DNA from: Deltaproteobacteria bacterium
GTDB lineage: Bacteria > Desulfobacterota > Desulfobacteria > Desulfobacterales > Desulfatirhabdiaceae
DNA length: 5,736 nucleotides
Reading direction: 5' to 3'
Assembly: GCA_021778975.1 (NCBI GenBank)
Contig: JAJYBO010000200.1
Span: 1-5,736, forward strand
The notes below the pieces were generated by a model that saw nothing but the letters and a program-made list of their open reading frames with translations, made no database searches and was not told the origin of the DNA. The position numbers and the translations under genes are program-made. Shown piece after piece: positions 1-5,081 of this stretch (position 1 is the first letter of the stretch; each line of letters starts with the position of its first letter).

Positions 1-876
1 TTGCATCTTGAGATTTCCGGCAGCCCGCCGCATATTGACAGTGACGAAACCCGCGTCACCCAGATACTTCAGAATCTGATCGGAAATGCGGTCAAATTCA
101 CGATGGAAGGCACCGTGACCATTACCGCCCGCAGTGACGGCGATCAAGTCATCATAGCCGTCAGCGACACCGGCATCGGCATTCCGGAATCCGAACTGCC
201 GCACATATTCGAAGAATTCCGACAGGTGGATGGCAGTGCTTCCAGGGCTTACGAAGGTACGGGGCTGGGGCTTGCCATTGCCAGCAAAGGCGCAGCCCTG
301 CTAAATGGCGGCCTGTGTGTGGAAAGCACCCCGGGCAAAGGCTCGACATTCACGTTGACGCTGCCGGTGGAGCGGCCTGCAACCCCTTCGGAGAGCGAGC
401 CGCCAACACCGAATTGCGATGTTTCCGAAACCTCAAACACGATCGTTTGCGTTCCTCAGCCATGCCCAAACGAGAGATCGCCCCAAACCGCCTGCCGGAT
501 ACTTATCGTCGAAGACAACGACGCCTCGGTAATTCAGATTCGCAGCGTACTGCAGGATGAGGGCTTTATCGTGGATGTGGCGCATAGCGGTCACGAAGCC
601 ATTGCATATGTGAAAACCACTGTTCCGGACGCCATTGTTCTGGATCTCATGATGCCCGAAATGGATGGGTTCGAGGTGTTGAACAACATCCGCTCCGGTA
701 AATTGACTCGAAAAACGCCGGTGGTGATTTTAACGGCCAAGGATCTGACCCCGGAAGACATCCAAAAGCTGAATGGCAACCATATCCAGCAATTGATTCA
801 AAAAGGCGATGTGGATAAGGAAAACCTGCTGACCTGCATCCGGCGGATGCTGAAACCTCGTTCCCGATGGAGCTGA
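1..876 (+). CDS. Hybrid histidine kinase, C-terminal part (HATPase + receiver), 5' truncated
   Basis: The reading frame is open from base 1, so the N-terminal sensor and the phospho-accepting HisKA helix lie outside the window; the TTG at base 1 is not taken as a start. Residue numbers count from base 1. Residues ~1-123 are a nearly complete HATPase_c domain: N-box QNLIGNAVKF (Asn25, Asn29), G1 box DTGIGI (56-61), F-box IFEEF (69-73), G2 box GTGLGL (86-91). A ~40-residue Pro/Ser/Thr-rich linker leads to a receiver domain at ~166-285 with acidic residues Glu171/Asp172, phospho-acceptor Asp215 (LDLMMPEMDG), Thr245 and Lys268. The Lys is followed by Gly rather than the usual Pro. By family knowledge it binds ATP, phosphorylates the missing His, and passes phosphate to Asp215 or takes part in a relay. 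Its input signal and membrane location cannot be judged here. The TGA at 874-876 touches the ribosome-binding site of the next kinase gene, so the two are probably co-transcribed and perhaps translationally coupled. Confidence 0.93.
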   Translation: MHLEISGSPPHIDSDETRVTQILQNLIGNAVKFTMEGTVTITARSDGDQVIIAVSDTGIGIPESELPHIFEEFRQVDGSASRAYEGTGLGLAIASKGAALLNGGLCVESTPGKGSTFTLTLPVERPATPSESEPPTPNCDVSETSNTIVCVPQPCPNERSPQTACRILIVEDNDASVIQIRSVLQDEGFIVDVAHSGHEAIAYVKTTVPDAIVLDLMMPEMDGFEVLNNIRSGKLTRKTPVVILTAKDLTPEDIQKLNGNHIQQLIQKGDVDKENLLTCIRRMLKPRSRWS

Positions 877-882
877 AGGAGG
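876..882 (+). promoter_or_regulatory. Ribosome binding site AAGGAGG for the REC-kinase gene
   Basis: AAGGAGG lies 11 bases before the ATG at 894 and overlaps the last base of the upstream stop codon. It decides the start: the in-frame ATG at 867 lies before this site and has no comparable motif, so translation most likely begins at 894. Confidence 0.8.
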
Positions 883-893
883 CGACTTCAATC

Positions 894-2213
894 ATGCCCA
901 ACATACTGGCCATTGACGATAAACCGGACAATTTGATTACGCTGTCCGCGATCTTAAAAAATTTTCTGCCCGGAAGCCACGTCACAACCGCAATATCAGG
1001 GCCGGCCGGCATTGAAAAGGCCCGAAACGAAATTCCCGATGTCGTGCTGCTCGACATCCGTATGCCGGGAATGGATGGCTATGAAGTCTGCAAACGGCTG
1101 AAACAGGATGAACACACCCGGCACATACCAATCATCATGATATCGGCCATACTGACCGGCTCCGAGGATATCATCAAGGGGCTGGACAGTGGTGCGGACG
1201 CCTATCTGCCCAAACCCGTCGAAGAACATGTCCTGGTAGCCCAGGTTCGCACCGCCCTTCGCATGAAAAATGCGGAAGACAACCTGCGACGGCAAAAAAA
1301 TCTGCTTGAACGCCTCGTGCGGGAAAGAACCGTAGAACTCGAAAAAACGGTATTGCAGCTTCAGGTCGAGATTGCGGAACGGAAGCGGGCGGAAGATGTG
1401 CTGTCGGTCAAACAGCAGGAACTTGAATCCTTGAATCATTTTCTAGAGGATCGTATCCACAAGGCTGTCAACGAAATACGCCAGAAAGATCAGGCGCTGA
1501 TTCAACAAAGCCGGATGGCGGCCATGGGCGAGATGATCGGCAACATCGCGCACCAGTGGCGACAGCCGCTGAATGCGTTGGGGCTGATTGTCGCCAACAT
1601 CGAAGACGCTTTCGAGTTCAACGAGCTGACCGCCGAATATCTGAAGAAAGCGTCTGCAGACTGCCAGCGGCTGATTCAGAAAATGTCCTCGACCATCAGC
1701 GATTTTTTTCATTTCTTTCGATCGGACAGGACATCCTCTGTCTTTTCCGCCCGTCGTCAGATTCACGAAGCCCTGTCGCTGGTGGAAGCCAGCTTCAACA
1801 ACAGCAACATCACCATCCATTGCGATACAGAACACGACGTGATGTTACAGGGCTTTCCCAATGAATTCTCACAAGTGCTGCTCAACCTTTTGTCAAATGC
1901 CAAAGAGGCGATTGCCGCACACCGGAATACGGATGGACGGGTGGATATCCGTATCGAAACACGCGGCGATCAGGGCTGCATCCTTGTGGAAGACAATGGC
2001 CCCGGTATTCCCCCCGATGTACTGGACAAGATTTTCGATCCCTATTTTTCCACCAAAGAGCAGGGGACAGGCATCGGTCTGTATATGTCCAAAATGATTA
2101 TCGAACGTCACATGAACGGCAACATCATGGCCCACAACACGGATAGCGGGGCAATTTTCACCGTATGTGCGCCGTCAGGTGATTTCAAACCCAAAACACC
2201 CCATACGATATAG
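894..2213 (+). CDS. Soluble response regulator-histidine kinase fusion (REC - coiled coil - HisKA - HATPase)
   Basis: The protein has 439 residues from ATG 894, chosen because AAGGAGG precedes it; ATG 867 would add nine residues. The receiver domain (1-~122) has Asp8/Asp9, phospho-acceptor Asp54 (LLDIRMPGMDG), Ser84 and Lys107-Pro. A long charged heptad-rich region (~125-205, including VEIAERKRAED) is a probable coiled coil that dimerises the protein and transmits the signal. The HisKA motif GNIAHQWRQPLNALG carries the phospho-acceptor His220. The HATPase has Asn331/Asn335 in the N-box, EDNGPGI (366-372), FDPYFSTK (381-388) and GTGIGL (391-396). There is no signal peptide, membrane segment or PAS/GAF sensor, so it is cytoplasmic and its input is probably phosphorylation of its own receiver, possibly by the upstream kinase. 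All catalytic residues are present. The last ~12 residues, after the HATPase fold, form a polar tail whose DNA resembles the end of the element at 4173-4290. The phosphorylation target is unknown; the receivers encoded downstream are candidates. Confidence 0.95.
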   Translation: MPNILAIDDKPDNLITLSAILKNFLPGSHVTTAISGPAGIEKARNEIPDVVLLDIRMPGMDGYEVCKRLKQDEHTRHIPIIMISAILTGSEDIIKGLDSGADAYLPKPVEEHVLVAQVRTALRMKNAEDNLRRQKNLLERLVRERTVELEKTVLQLQVEIAERKRAEDVLSVKQQELESLNHFLEDRIHKAVNEIRQKDQALIQQSRMAAMGEMIGNIAHQWRQPLNALGLIVANIEDAFEFNELTAEYLKKASADCQRLIQKMSSTISDFFHFFRSDRTSSVFSARRQIHEALSLVEASFNNSNITIHCDTEHDVMLQGFPNEFSQVLLNLLSNAKEAIAAHRNTDGRVDIRIETRGDQGCILVEDNGPGIPPDVLDKIFDPYFSTKEQGTGIGLYMSKMIIERHMNGNIMAHNTDSGAIFTVCAPSGDFKPKTPHTI

Positions 2214-2237
2214 GGACGACCCTGTGGGGTTGCCCCT
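2212..2237 (+). repeat. Imperfect inverted repeat (11-bp stem, 4-base loop) between the kinase gene and cheR
   Basis: Arm AGGGACGACCC (2212-2222) pairs with GGGTTGCCCCT (2227-2237) across the loop TGTG. Ten of the 11 positions pair in RNA, counting one G-U, with one A-C mismatch. It starts on the last two bases of the kinase stop codon and ends 14 bases before the ATG of cheR. No T-run follows, so it is not a standard intrinsic terminator. It could protect mRNA ends, hinder ribosome access to cheR, or be a copy of a dispersed GC-rich palindromic repeat. The pairing is seen directly; the role is inferred. Confidence 0.65.
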
Positions 2238-2251
2238 CGCGAGTGACCAGT

Positions 2252-3106
2252 ATGAACGCATCTTCTGAAAAGAATCTTTCGGACAAAGACTTTCTGCGGG
2301 TAAGTCAGTTCATTCACAAGGAATACGGCATCCATCTGCCGCCGGTGAAGAAAACCCTTCTGGAAGGCCGTCTTCGCAAACGGATGAAACAATGCGGTAT
2401 GGGCACCTTTACCGCCTATTGCGATTATCTGTTCACGGAAAAAGGCATGAAGGAGGAGGCTGTATTCATGATTGATGCGGTCACCACCAACAAGACCGAT
2501 TTCTTCCGCGAACCGCACCATTTTGATTATCTGACCCGTCAGGCCCTTCCGGAATTGACCGGAAATCAGGCGGCGCCGCGAAAAAAAATCATTGCCTGGA
2601 GCGCCGCGTGTTCCACCGGCGACGAACCCTACACACTGGCGATGGTACTCAGCGAATTTACGGAAAGTCATCCGGAAACCGACTTCTCCATTATCGCCAC
2701 AGATATCTCAACGAAAGTACTCGATATCGCCAGAACCGCTATTTACAGTGAAGAAAAGATTGCTCCGGTACCCTATGCCTTGAGAAAAAAATATCTGCTG
2801 AAAAGCAAAGACCCCTGTAAAAAGCTGGTGCGCATTGCACCCGAAGTGAGAAGCCGGGTGTGCTTCCACCGGTTCAACCTGATGGAAGCACGGCCCCCTG
2901 TCCGAGAACCTCTGGATATCATTTTCTGTCGTAACGTCATGATTTATTTTGATTTAAAAACACAGGAGCGACTCATTCGCATGTTTTACGATCATCTTTC
3001 TCCCGGAGGATATCTTTTTATGGGGCATGCCGAAAGCATCAACACCATGAACGTTCCCTTTTGCTTTACAGCGCCCACCATTTATCGAAAGGGGGTGCTA
3101 TCATGA
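2252..3106 (+). CDS. cheR: CheR-type chemoreceptor glutamate O-methyltransferase
   Basis: The protein has 284 residues from ATG 2252, a normal length for CheR. A GTG at 2243 would add three residues; neither start has a good Shine-Dalgarno (only GAG at 2241-2243), and a hairpin sits just upstream. CheR transfers methyl groups from S-adenosylmethionine to receptor glutamates in the cytoplasm. Residues ~11-68 form the all-helical N-terminal CheR domain (IHKEYGIHLPPVKKTLLEGRL). The catalytic domain follows, with TTNKTDFFREPHHF (78-91), the SAM-binding loop WSAACSTGDEPYTLA (116-130), the acidic strand end ATDIS (149-153, Asp151) and FCRNVMIYFD (225-234), all diagnostic of the family. No C-terminal TPR extension and no obvious receptor-pentapeptide module is present. 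An AAGGAGGAGG stretch sits 8 bases before in-frame Met73, at the boundary between the two domains. The gene overlaps cheB by ATGA, so the two are translationally coupled. No receptor is encoded in the window, so the substrate is unknown. Confidence 0.95.
   Translation: MNASSEKNLSDKDFLRVSQFIHKEYGIHLPPVKKTLLEGRLRKRMKQCGMGTFTAYCDYLFTEKGMKEEAVFMIDAVTTNKTDFFREPHHFDYLTRQALPELTGNQAAPRKKIIAWSAACSTGDEPYTLAMVLSEFTESHPETDFSIIATDISTKVLDIARTAIYSEEKIAPVPYALRKKYLLKSKDPCKKLVRIAPEVRSRVCFHRFNLMEARPPVREPLDIIFCRNVMIYFDLKTQERLIRMFYDHLSPGGYLFMGHAESINTMNVPFCFTAPTIYRKGVLS
2450..2470 (+). promoter_or_regulatory. Candidate internal translation start inside cheR
   Basis: AAGGAGGAGG (2450-2459) is followed after 8 bases by an in-frame ATG (2468-2470), which is Met73 of CheR. 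Starting there would give a 212-residue protein with the whole SAM-dependent domain but without the N-terminal helical domain. The motif also simply encodes Lys-Glu-Glu, so chance is a real alternative. Confidence 0.3.
3088..3095 (+). promoter_or_regulatory. Ribosome binding site AAAGGGGG for cheB
   Basis: AAAGGGGG lies 7 bases before the ATG at 3103, inside the last codons of cheR. Together with the ATGA overlap it supports 3103 as the start rather than the in-frame TTG at 3061. A second motif, AGGAGGAG (3111-3118), lies inside the gene 8 bases before a GTG (3127) that would remove eight residues. The first is preferred because it keeps the full first strand of the receiver domain. Confidence 0.75.
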
Positions 3107-4173
3107 AATCAGGAGGAGAAATTCGGGTGTTGATCGTGGATGATTCCTCGCTGGTGCGTCAGACACTCAGCGACATTATCGAGTCCGACCTTCAGCTCAC
3201 CGTCATGGGAACCGCCGGCGACCCATTTATCGCGGCGGATCGCATCAAATCGGAGATTCCGGATGTCATCACCCTCGATGTAGAAATGCCGCGGATGGAC
3301 GGCATCACATTTTTGCAAAAAATCATGTCTCAGCATCCCATTCCTGTGGTACTATGTTCCAGCTTGGCGGAAAAGGGATCGGATGTTGCGCTCAGGGCGC
3401 TGGAATACGGCGCCATCGAAATCATCCAGAAGCCGAAACTGGGCACCAAAAATTTTCTGGAAGAATCTCGAATCCGTATCTGTGATGCCATCAAGGCCGC
3501 AGCCCTGGCGCGGCCCCGGCGCCTGATACGGCCTCAGAAAGCCCTGCCCAAACTGAGCGCGGACGCCGTGATCGCCAAAGCGCCAACCAGCACCATGATT
3601 CAGACGACGGAAAAAGTCATTGTGGTGGGGGCATCCACAGGCGGCACCGAAGCACTGCGGGTTTTTCTGGAAGACATGCCCCGCGACGCCAGCGGCATCG
3701 TCATCGTACAGCACATGCCGGAGCATTTTACGGCCTCCTTCGCCCGACGTCTCGATGAAACCTGCCGCATATCCGTGAAAGAGGCGGAAGACGGCGACAC
3801 CGTGATCCGGGGCAGGGCCTTGATTGCGCCGGGCAACATGCACACGCTGCTGAAGCGCAGCGGCGCCCGGTATTATGTCGAGGTGCGTCCGGGGCCGCTG
3901 GTATCCCGGCACCGCCCGTCTGTGGATGTTCTGTTTCGCTCTGCGGCCCGTTACGCCGGTAAAAATGCGGTGGCCGCGATCATGACAGGGATGGGAGACG
4001 ACGGCGCCAACGGCATGAAAGAACTCAAAGACGCCGGCGCTTTTACCATCGCTCAGGATGAGGCCACCTGCGTGGTATTCGGTATGCCGCAGGAAGCCAT
4101 CAAACGGGGTGCGGTACACAAGGTGCTGCCGCTCGAAGAAATTGCCGCCGCCGTGCTGAAACAATGTGCTTAG
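3103..4173 (+). CDS. cheB: CheB-type protein-glutamate methylesterase/deamidase (receiver + methylesterase)
   Basis: The protein has 356 residues, typical for CheB. It removes methyl groups from chemoreceptor glutamates and can deamidate receptor glutamines, opposing CheR. The receiver domain (~7-125) has Asp13/Asp14, phospho-acceptor Asp59 (TLDVEMPRMDG), Ser86/Ser87 and Lys110-Pro. A basic linker of about 40 residues (~130-170) follows. The catalytic domain (171-352) contains Ser178 in GASTGG, His204 in QHMP and Asp300 in TGMGDDG. The spacings between these residues, 26 and 96, equal those of the Ser164/His190/Asp286 triad of enterobacterial CheB, so the enzyme looks intact. In the family the unphosphorylated receiver blocks the active site and phosphorylation of the Asp activates it. 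The usual donor CheA is not in the window; the neighbouring kinases are possible donors, but that is inference. It is coupled to cheR by a 4-base overlap. The stop TAG is formed by the TTA flank plus the first base of the element at 4173-4290; without the element the stop would read TAA at the same codon. Confidence 0.96.
   Translation: MKSGGEIRVLIVDDSSLVRQTLSDIIESDLQLTVMGTAGDPFIAADRIKSEIPDVITLDVEMPRMDGITFLQKIMSQHPIPVVLCSSLAEKGSDVALRALEYGAIEIIQKPKLGTKNFLEESRIRICDAIKAAALARPRRLIRPQKALPKLSADAVIAKAPTSTMIQTTEKVIVVGASTGGTEALRVFLEDMPRDASGIVIVQHMPEHFTASFARRLDETCRISVKEAEDGDTVIRGRALIAPGNMHTLLKRSGARYYVEVRPGPLVSRHRPSVDVLFRSAARYAGKNAVAAIMTGMGDDGANGMKELKDAGAFTIAQDEATCVVFGMPQEAIKRGAVHKVLPLEEIAAAVLKQCA
4170..4172 (+). 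repeat. Left TTA flank, putative target-site duplication
   Basis: TTA directly precedes the left terminal inverted repeat and matches the TTA at 4291-4293. Three bases can match by chance, so the weight comes from their exact position at both ends of the inverted repeat. Confidence 0.5.
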
Positions 4174-4186
4174 GTGATTTCCAACA
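4173..4186 (+). repeat. Left terminal inverted repeat of the MITE-like element
   Basis: GGTGATTTCCAACA is the exact reverse complement of 4277-4290. The A before it and the T after the right arm also pair, so the perfect stem measured without regard to the duplication is 15 bp (4172-4186 with 4277-4291). Confidence 0.85.
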
Positions 4187-4226
4187 TAGAATATACCATT
4201 CGGAGAAGAGAAGAACACCCCCATGG

Positions 4227-4239
4227 CCCCTTCAAGGGG
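4227..4239 (+). repeat. Internal hairpin of the MITE-like element
   Basis: CCCCT (4227-4231) pairs with AGGGG (4235-4239) over a three-base loop. A second C-run (4218-4222) could compete for the six-G run at 4236-4241. No T-tract follows, so it is not called a terminator; it may still cause pausing or processing of a cheB-MNT read-through transcript. Confidence 0.55.
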
Positions 4240-4276
4240 GGAATATAAACCTTACATTTCAGCACAGGATGTTCTT

Positions 4277-4290
4277 TGTTGGAAATCACC
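4277..4290 (+). repeat. Right terminal inverted repeat of the MITE-like element
   Basis: TGTTGGAAATCACC is the exact reverse complement of 4173-4186. It ends 37 bases before the preferred start of the MNT gene, so the leader of that gene lies outside the element but any promoter for it could lie inside. Confidence 0.85.
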
Positions 4291-4293
4291 TTA
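4291..4293 (+). repeat. Right TTA flank, putative target-site duplication
   Basis: This TTA matches 4170-4172. Removing the element and one TTA joins the sequence as TGTGCTTAACACTG, in which cheB ends with Ala-TAA at its present codon. Confidence 0.5.
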
Positions 4294-4314
4294 ACACTGT
4301 TCGTCCTGTATATC

Positions 4315-4318
4315 GGAG
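4315..4318 (+). promoter_or_regulatory. Ribosome binding site GGAG for the MNT gene
   Basis: GGAG lies 9 bases before ATG 4328 but directly abuts the in-frame ATG at 4319, leaving no spacer there. It therefore favours 4328 as the start, three codons downstream of the longest possible frame. Confidence 0.7.
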
Positions 4319-4327
4319 ATGATAACG

Positions 4328-4663
4328 ATGCTATCAACCATTGAACTTCAATCGGAAATTACCAGGCGGTTGAAACCCATGCAGCCTATGAAGCTTATCC
4401 TGTTCGGCAGCCATGCCAGAGGTGCGGCGGAAGCTGAAAGCGATGTGGATATTGTTTTCGTCTCCAAAGAAGAGCGATTTCTATCCGCCTTCAGTGAACG
4501 TATTCAATGTAAACAAGCTATTCTCAGGCGTCTTCGAGATATCCCCATACCTATTGATCTTTTATATTACACTAGGTCTGAATGGGAAGTTTTTCTTAAA
4601 ATAAACAATGCGCTTGCAGTGCAGATAACGTCTGAGGGAATTGAAATTGAAACAGAGCGCTGA
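4328..4663 (+). CDS. Minimal nucleotidyltransferase (MNT, pol-beta superfamily), HEPN partner
   Basis: The protein has 111 residues and is essentially a single nucleotidyltransferase domain. The signature is complete: GSHARG (27-32), then Asp39 and Asp41 in ESDVDIVFV, and a third carboxylate Asp77 in PIPIDLLYY. These are the expected metal- and nucleotide-binding residues, so it should be catalytically competent. There is no signal peptide or membrane segment. Such proteins are usually encoded with a HEPN protein, as here, where the next gene overlaps its end. In characterised HepT-MntA pairs the MNT protein is the antitoxin and adenylylates the HEPN toxin; other pairs, such as the Haemophilus HI0073/HI0074 type, are described as split nucleotidyltransferases. 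Which applies here cannot be read from sequence. Base composition drops compared with cheB (lines 4441-4620 have 27, 23 and 19 G+C per 60), which hints at separate origin. No convincing promoter was found, so it may depend on read-through from cheB or on a promoter within the adjacent element. Confidence 0.88.
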   Translation: MLSTIELQSEITRRLKPMQPMKLILFGSHARGAAEAESDVDIVFVSKEERFLSAFSERIQCKQAILRRLRDIPIPIDLLYYTRSEWEVFLKINNALAVQITSEGIEIETER

Positions 4664-5042
4664 AGCATGGATGGAATTTGCCCGAAGAGATTACAGCGCG
4701 GCCCATAAGCTGCTAAACGATGAATATCACGCAAACATTGTTCTGTTTTTATGTCAACAAACAATAGAAAAAATTCTTAAAGCCATCCTTGACGAAAATG
4801 GCGAACGTGTTCCCCGGATACATAACACCAAAGAGCTATATCGGCTGGTACGCAATTTTGTCGCATTTGATATTGAATTCGATTTTTTTGAGCTGATTGA
4901 CAGTATTTACATAGAATCCAGATATCCTGCAACCATGGGGCTTCTTCCATCAGGATTTCCTACAGAGAAGCAGGCGCTGGATATTTATAAACAAACGGAG
5001 AATGTTTTCAATATGGTGTCAACTTATTTAGATAACTTGTAA
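4647..5042 (+). CDS. HEPN-domain protein paired with the MNT gene
   Basis: The protein has 131 residues from TTG 4647, which has GAGGG 8 bases upstream. TTG 4641 is in frame but only two bases from that motif. ATG 4671 would remove the start of the first helix (AEAWMEFARRDYSAAHKLL), so a non-ATG start is preferred. The pattern fits the HEPN family (PF05168 type): first helix W..FA..D...A, second helix VLFLCQQTIEKILKAILDENG (31-52), RIHNTKELYRL (57-67) and IESRYPATM (89-97). It overlaps the MNT gene by 17 bases, so the two are translated together. Many HEPN toxins are RNases with an R-x4-6-H motif. Here the only such pattern is Arg54-x4-His59 in the loop after helix 2, not in the late helix where catalytic motifs usually sit, so RNase activity is doubtful. 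It may instead bind the substrate or partner of the MNT enzyme. G+C is 140 of 360 bases at 4681-5040, clearly lower than in the chemotaxis genes. Confidence 0.85.
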   Translation: MKQSAEAWMEFARRDYSAAHKLLNDEYHANIVLFLCQQTIEKILKAILDENGERVPRIHNTKELYRLVRNFVAFDIEFDFFELIDSIYIESRYPATMGLLPSGFPTEKQALDIYKQTENVFNMVSTYLDNL

Positions 5043-5067
5043 ATTGATCCATTTTACAATCTGAAAA

Positions 5068-5072
5068 AAGGA
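5068..5072 (+). promoter_or_regulatory. Ribosome binding site AAGGA for the REC-PAS gene
   Basis: AAGGA lies 9 bases before ATG 5082 in the 39-base gap after the HEPN stop codon and supports that start. A TACAAT box at 5055-5060 resembles a -10 element, but no acceptable -35 sequence lies 16-18 bases before it, so no promoter is called. Confidence 0.75.
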
Positions 5073-5081
5073 CAAACCGGT

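Larger units (their letters stand above)
4173..4290 (+). mobile_element. 118-bp MITE-like element with perfect terminal inverted repeats
   Basis: The ends GGTGATTTCCAACA (4173-4186) and TGTTGGAAATCACC (4277-4290) are exact reverse complements, and the pairing continues imperfectly to about 24 bp (21 of 24 positions). TTA directly flanks both sides, consistent with a 3-bp target duplication. There is no room for a transposase, so any movement would need one supplied in trans. A 3-bp TNA-type duplication is known for some IS5-family subgroups, but family assignment is only a guess. Inside are a short C/G hairpin (4227-4239), a second inverted pair AAGAACA (4211-4217)/TGTTCTT (4270-4276), and the related direct repeats GAATATACC (4189-4197) and GAATATAAACC (4241-4251). 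In RNA the whole unit would fold as a long stem-loop. It fills nearly all the space between cheB and the MNT gene. The alternative is a local structured RNA or regulatory region that never moved. Confidence 0.7.

Noticed and set aside
78..340. Loss of function in the first kinase because no phospho-accepting His is visible.
   Set aside because: The gene is cut by the window edge; the HisKA region would lie upstream, so absence says nothing.
723..734. A third match to the element end: GGTGATTTTAAC in the first kinase gene.
   Set aside because: Only GGTGATTT matches cleanly, and it falls in the conserved VVILTA strand of a receiver domain, where coding constraint explains it. It also warns that short matches to this motif can arise by chance.
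2212..2237. Intrinsic terminator between the REC-kinase gene and cheR.
   Set aside because: The stem is strong, but TCGCGAG rather than a T-run follows, so it is listed only as an inverted repeat of unknown role.
3352..4224. Long open frame of 290 codons on the minus strand opposite cheB.
   Set aside because: It lies antisense to a cheB gene with all catalytic motifs in place, has no recognisable domain, and is rich in His, Gly and Arg, as expected for a shadow frame in GC-rich coding DNA.
4227..4250. Intrinsic terminator after cheB.
   Set aside because: The CCCCT/AGGGG hairpin is followed by GGAATATAAACC with no T-tract.
5055..5060. Promoter for the REC-PAS gene based on the TACAAT -10-like box.
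   Set aside because: No acceptable -35 sequence lies 16-18 bases upstream; a lone hexamer is expected by chance in AT-rich DNA.
4294..5081. MNT/HEPN pair carried as cargo between two copies of the inverted-repeat element.
   Set aside because: No second GGTGATTTCC or GGAAATCACC end was found between the HEPN stop and the REC-PAS start, and no flanking direct repeat was visible, so the element and the gene pair are treated as separate.
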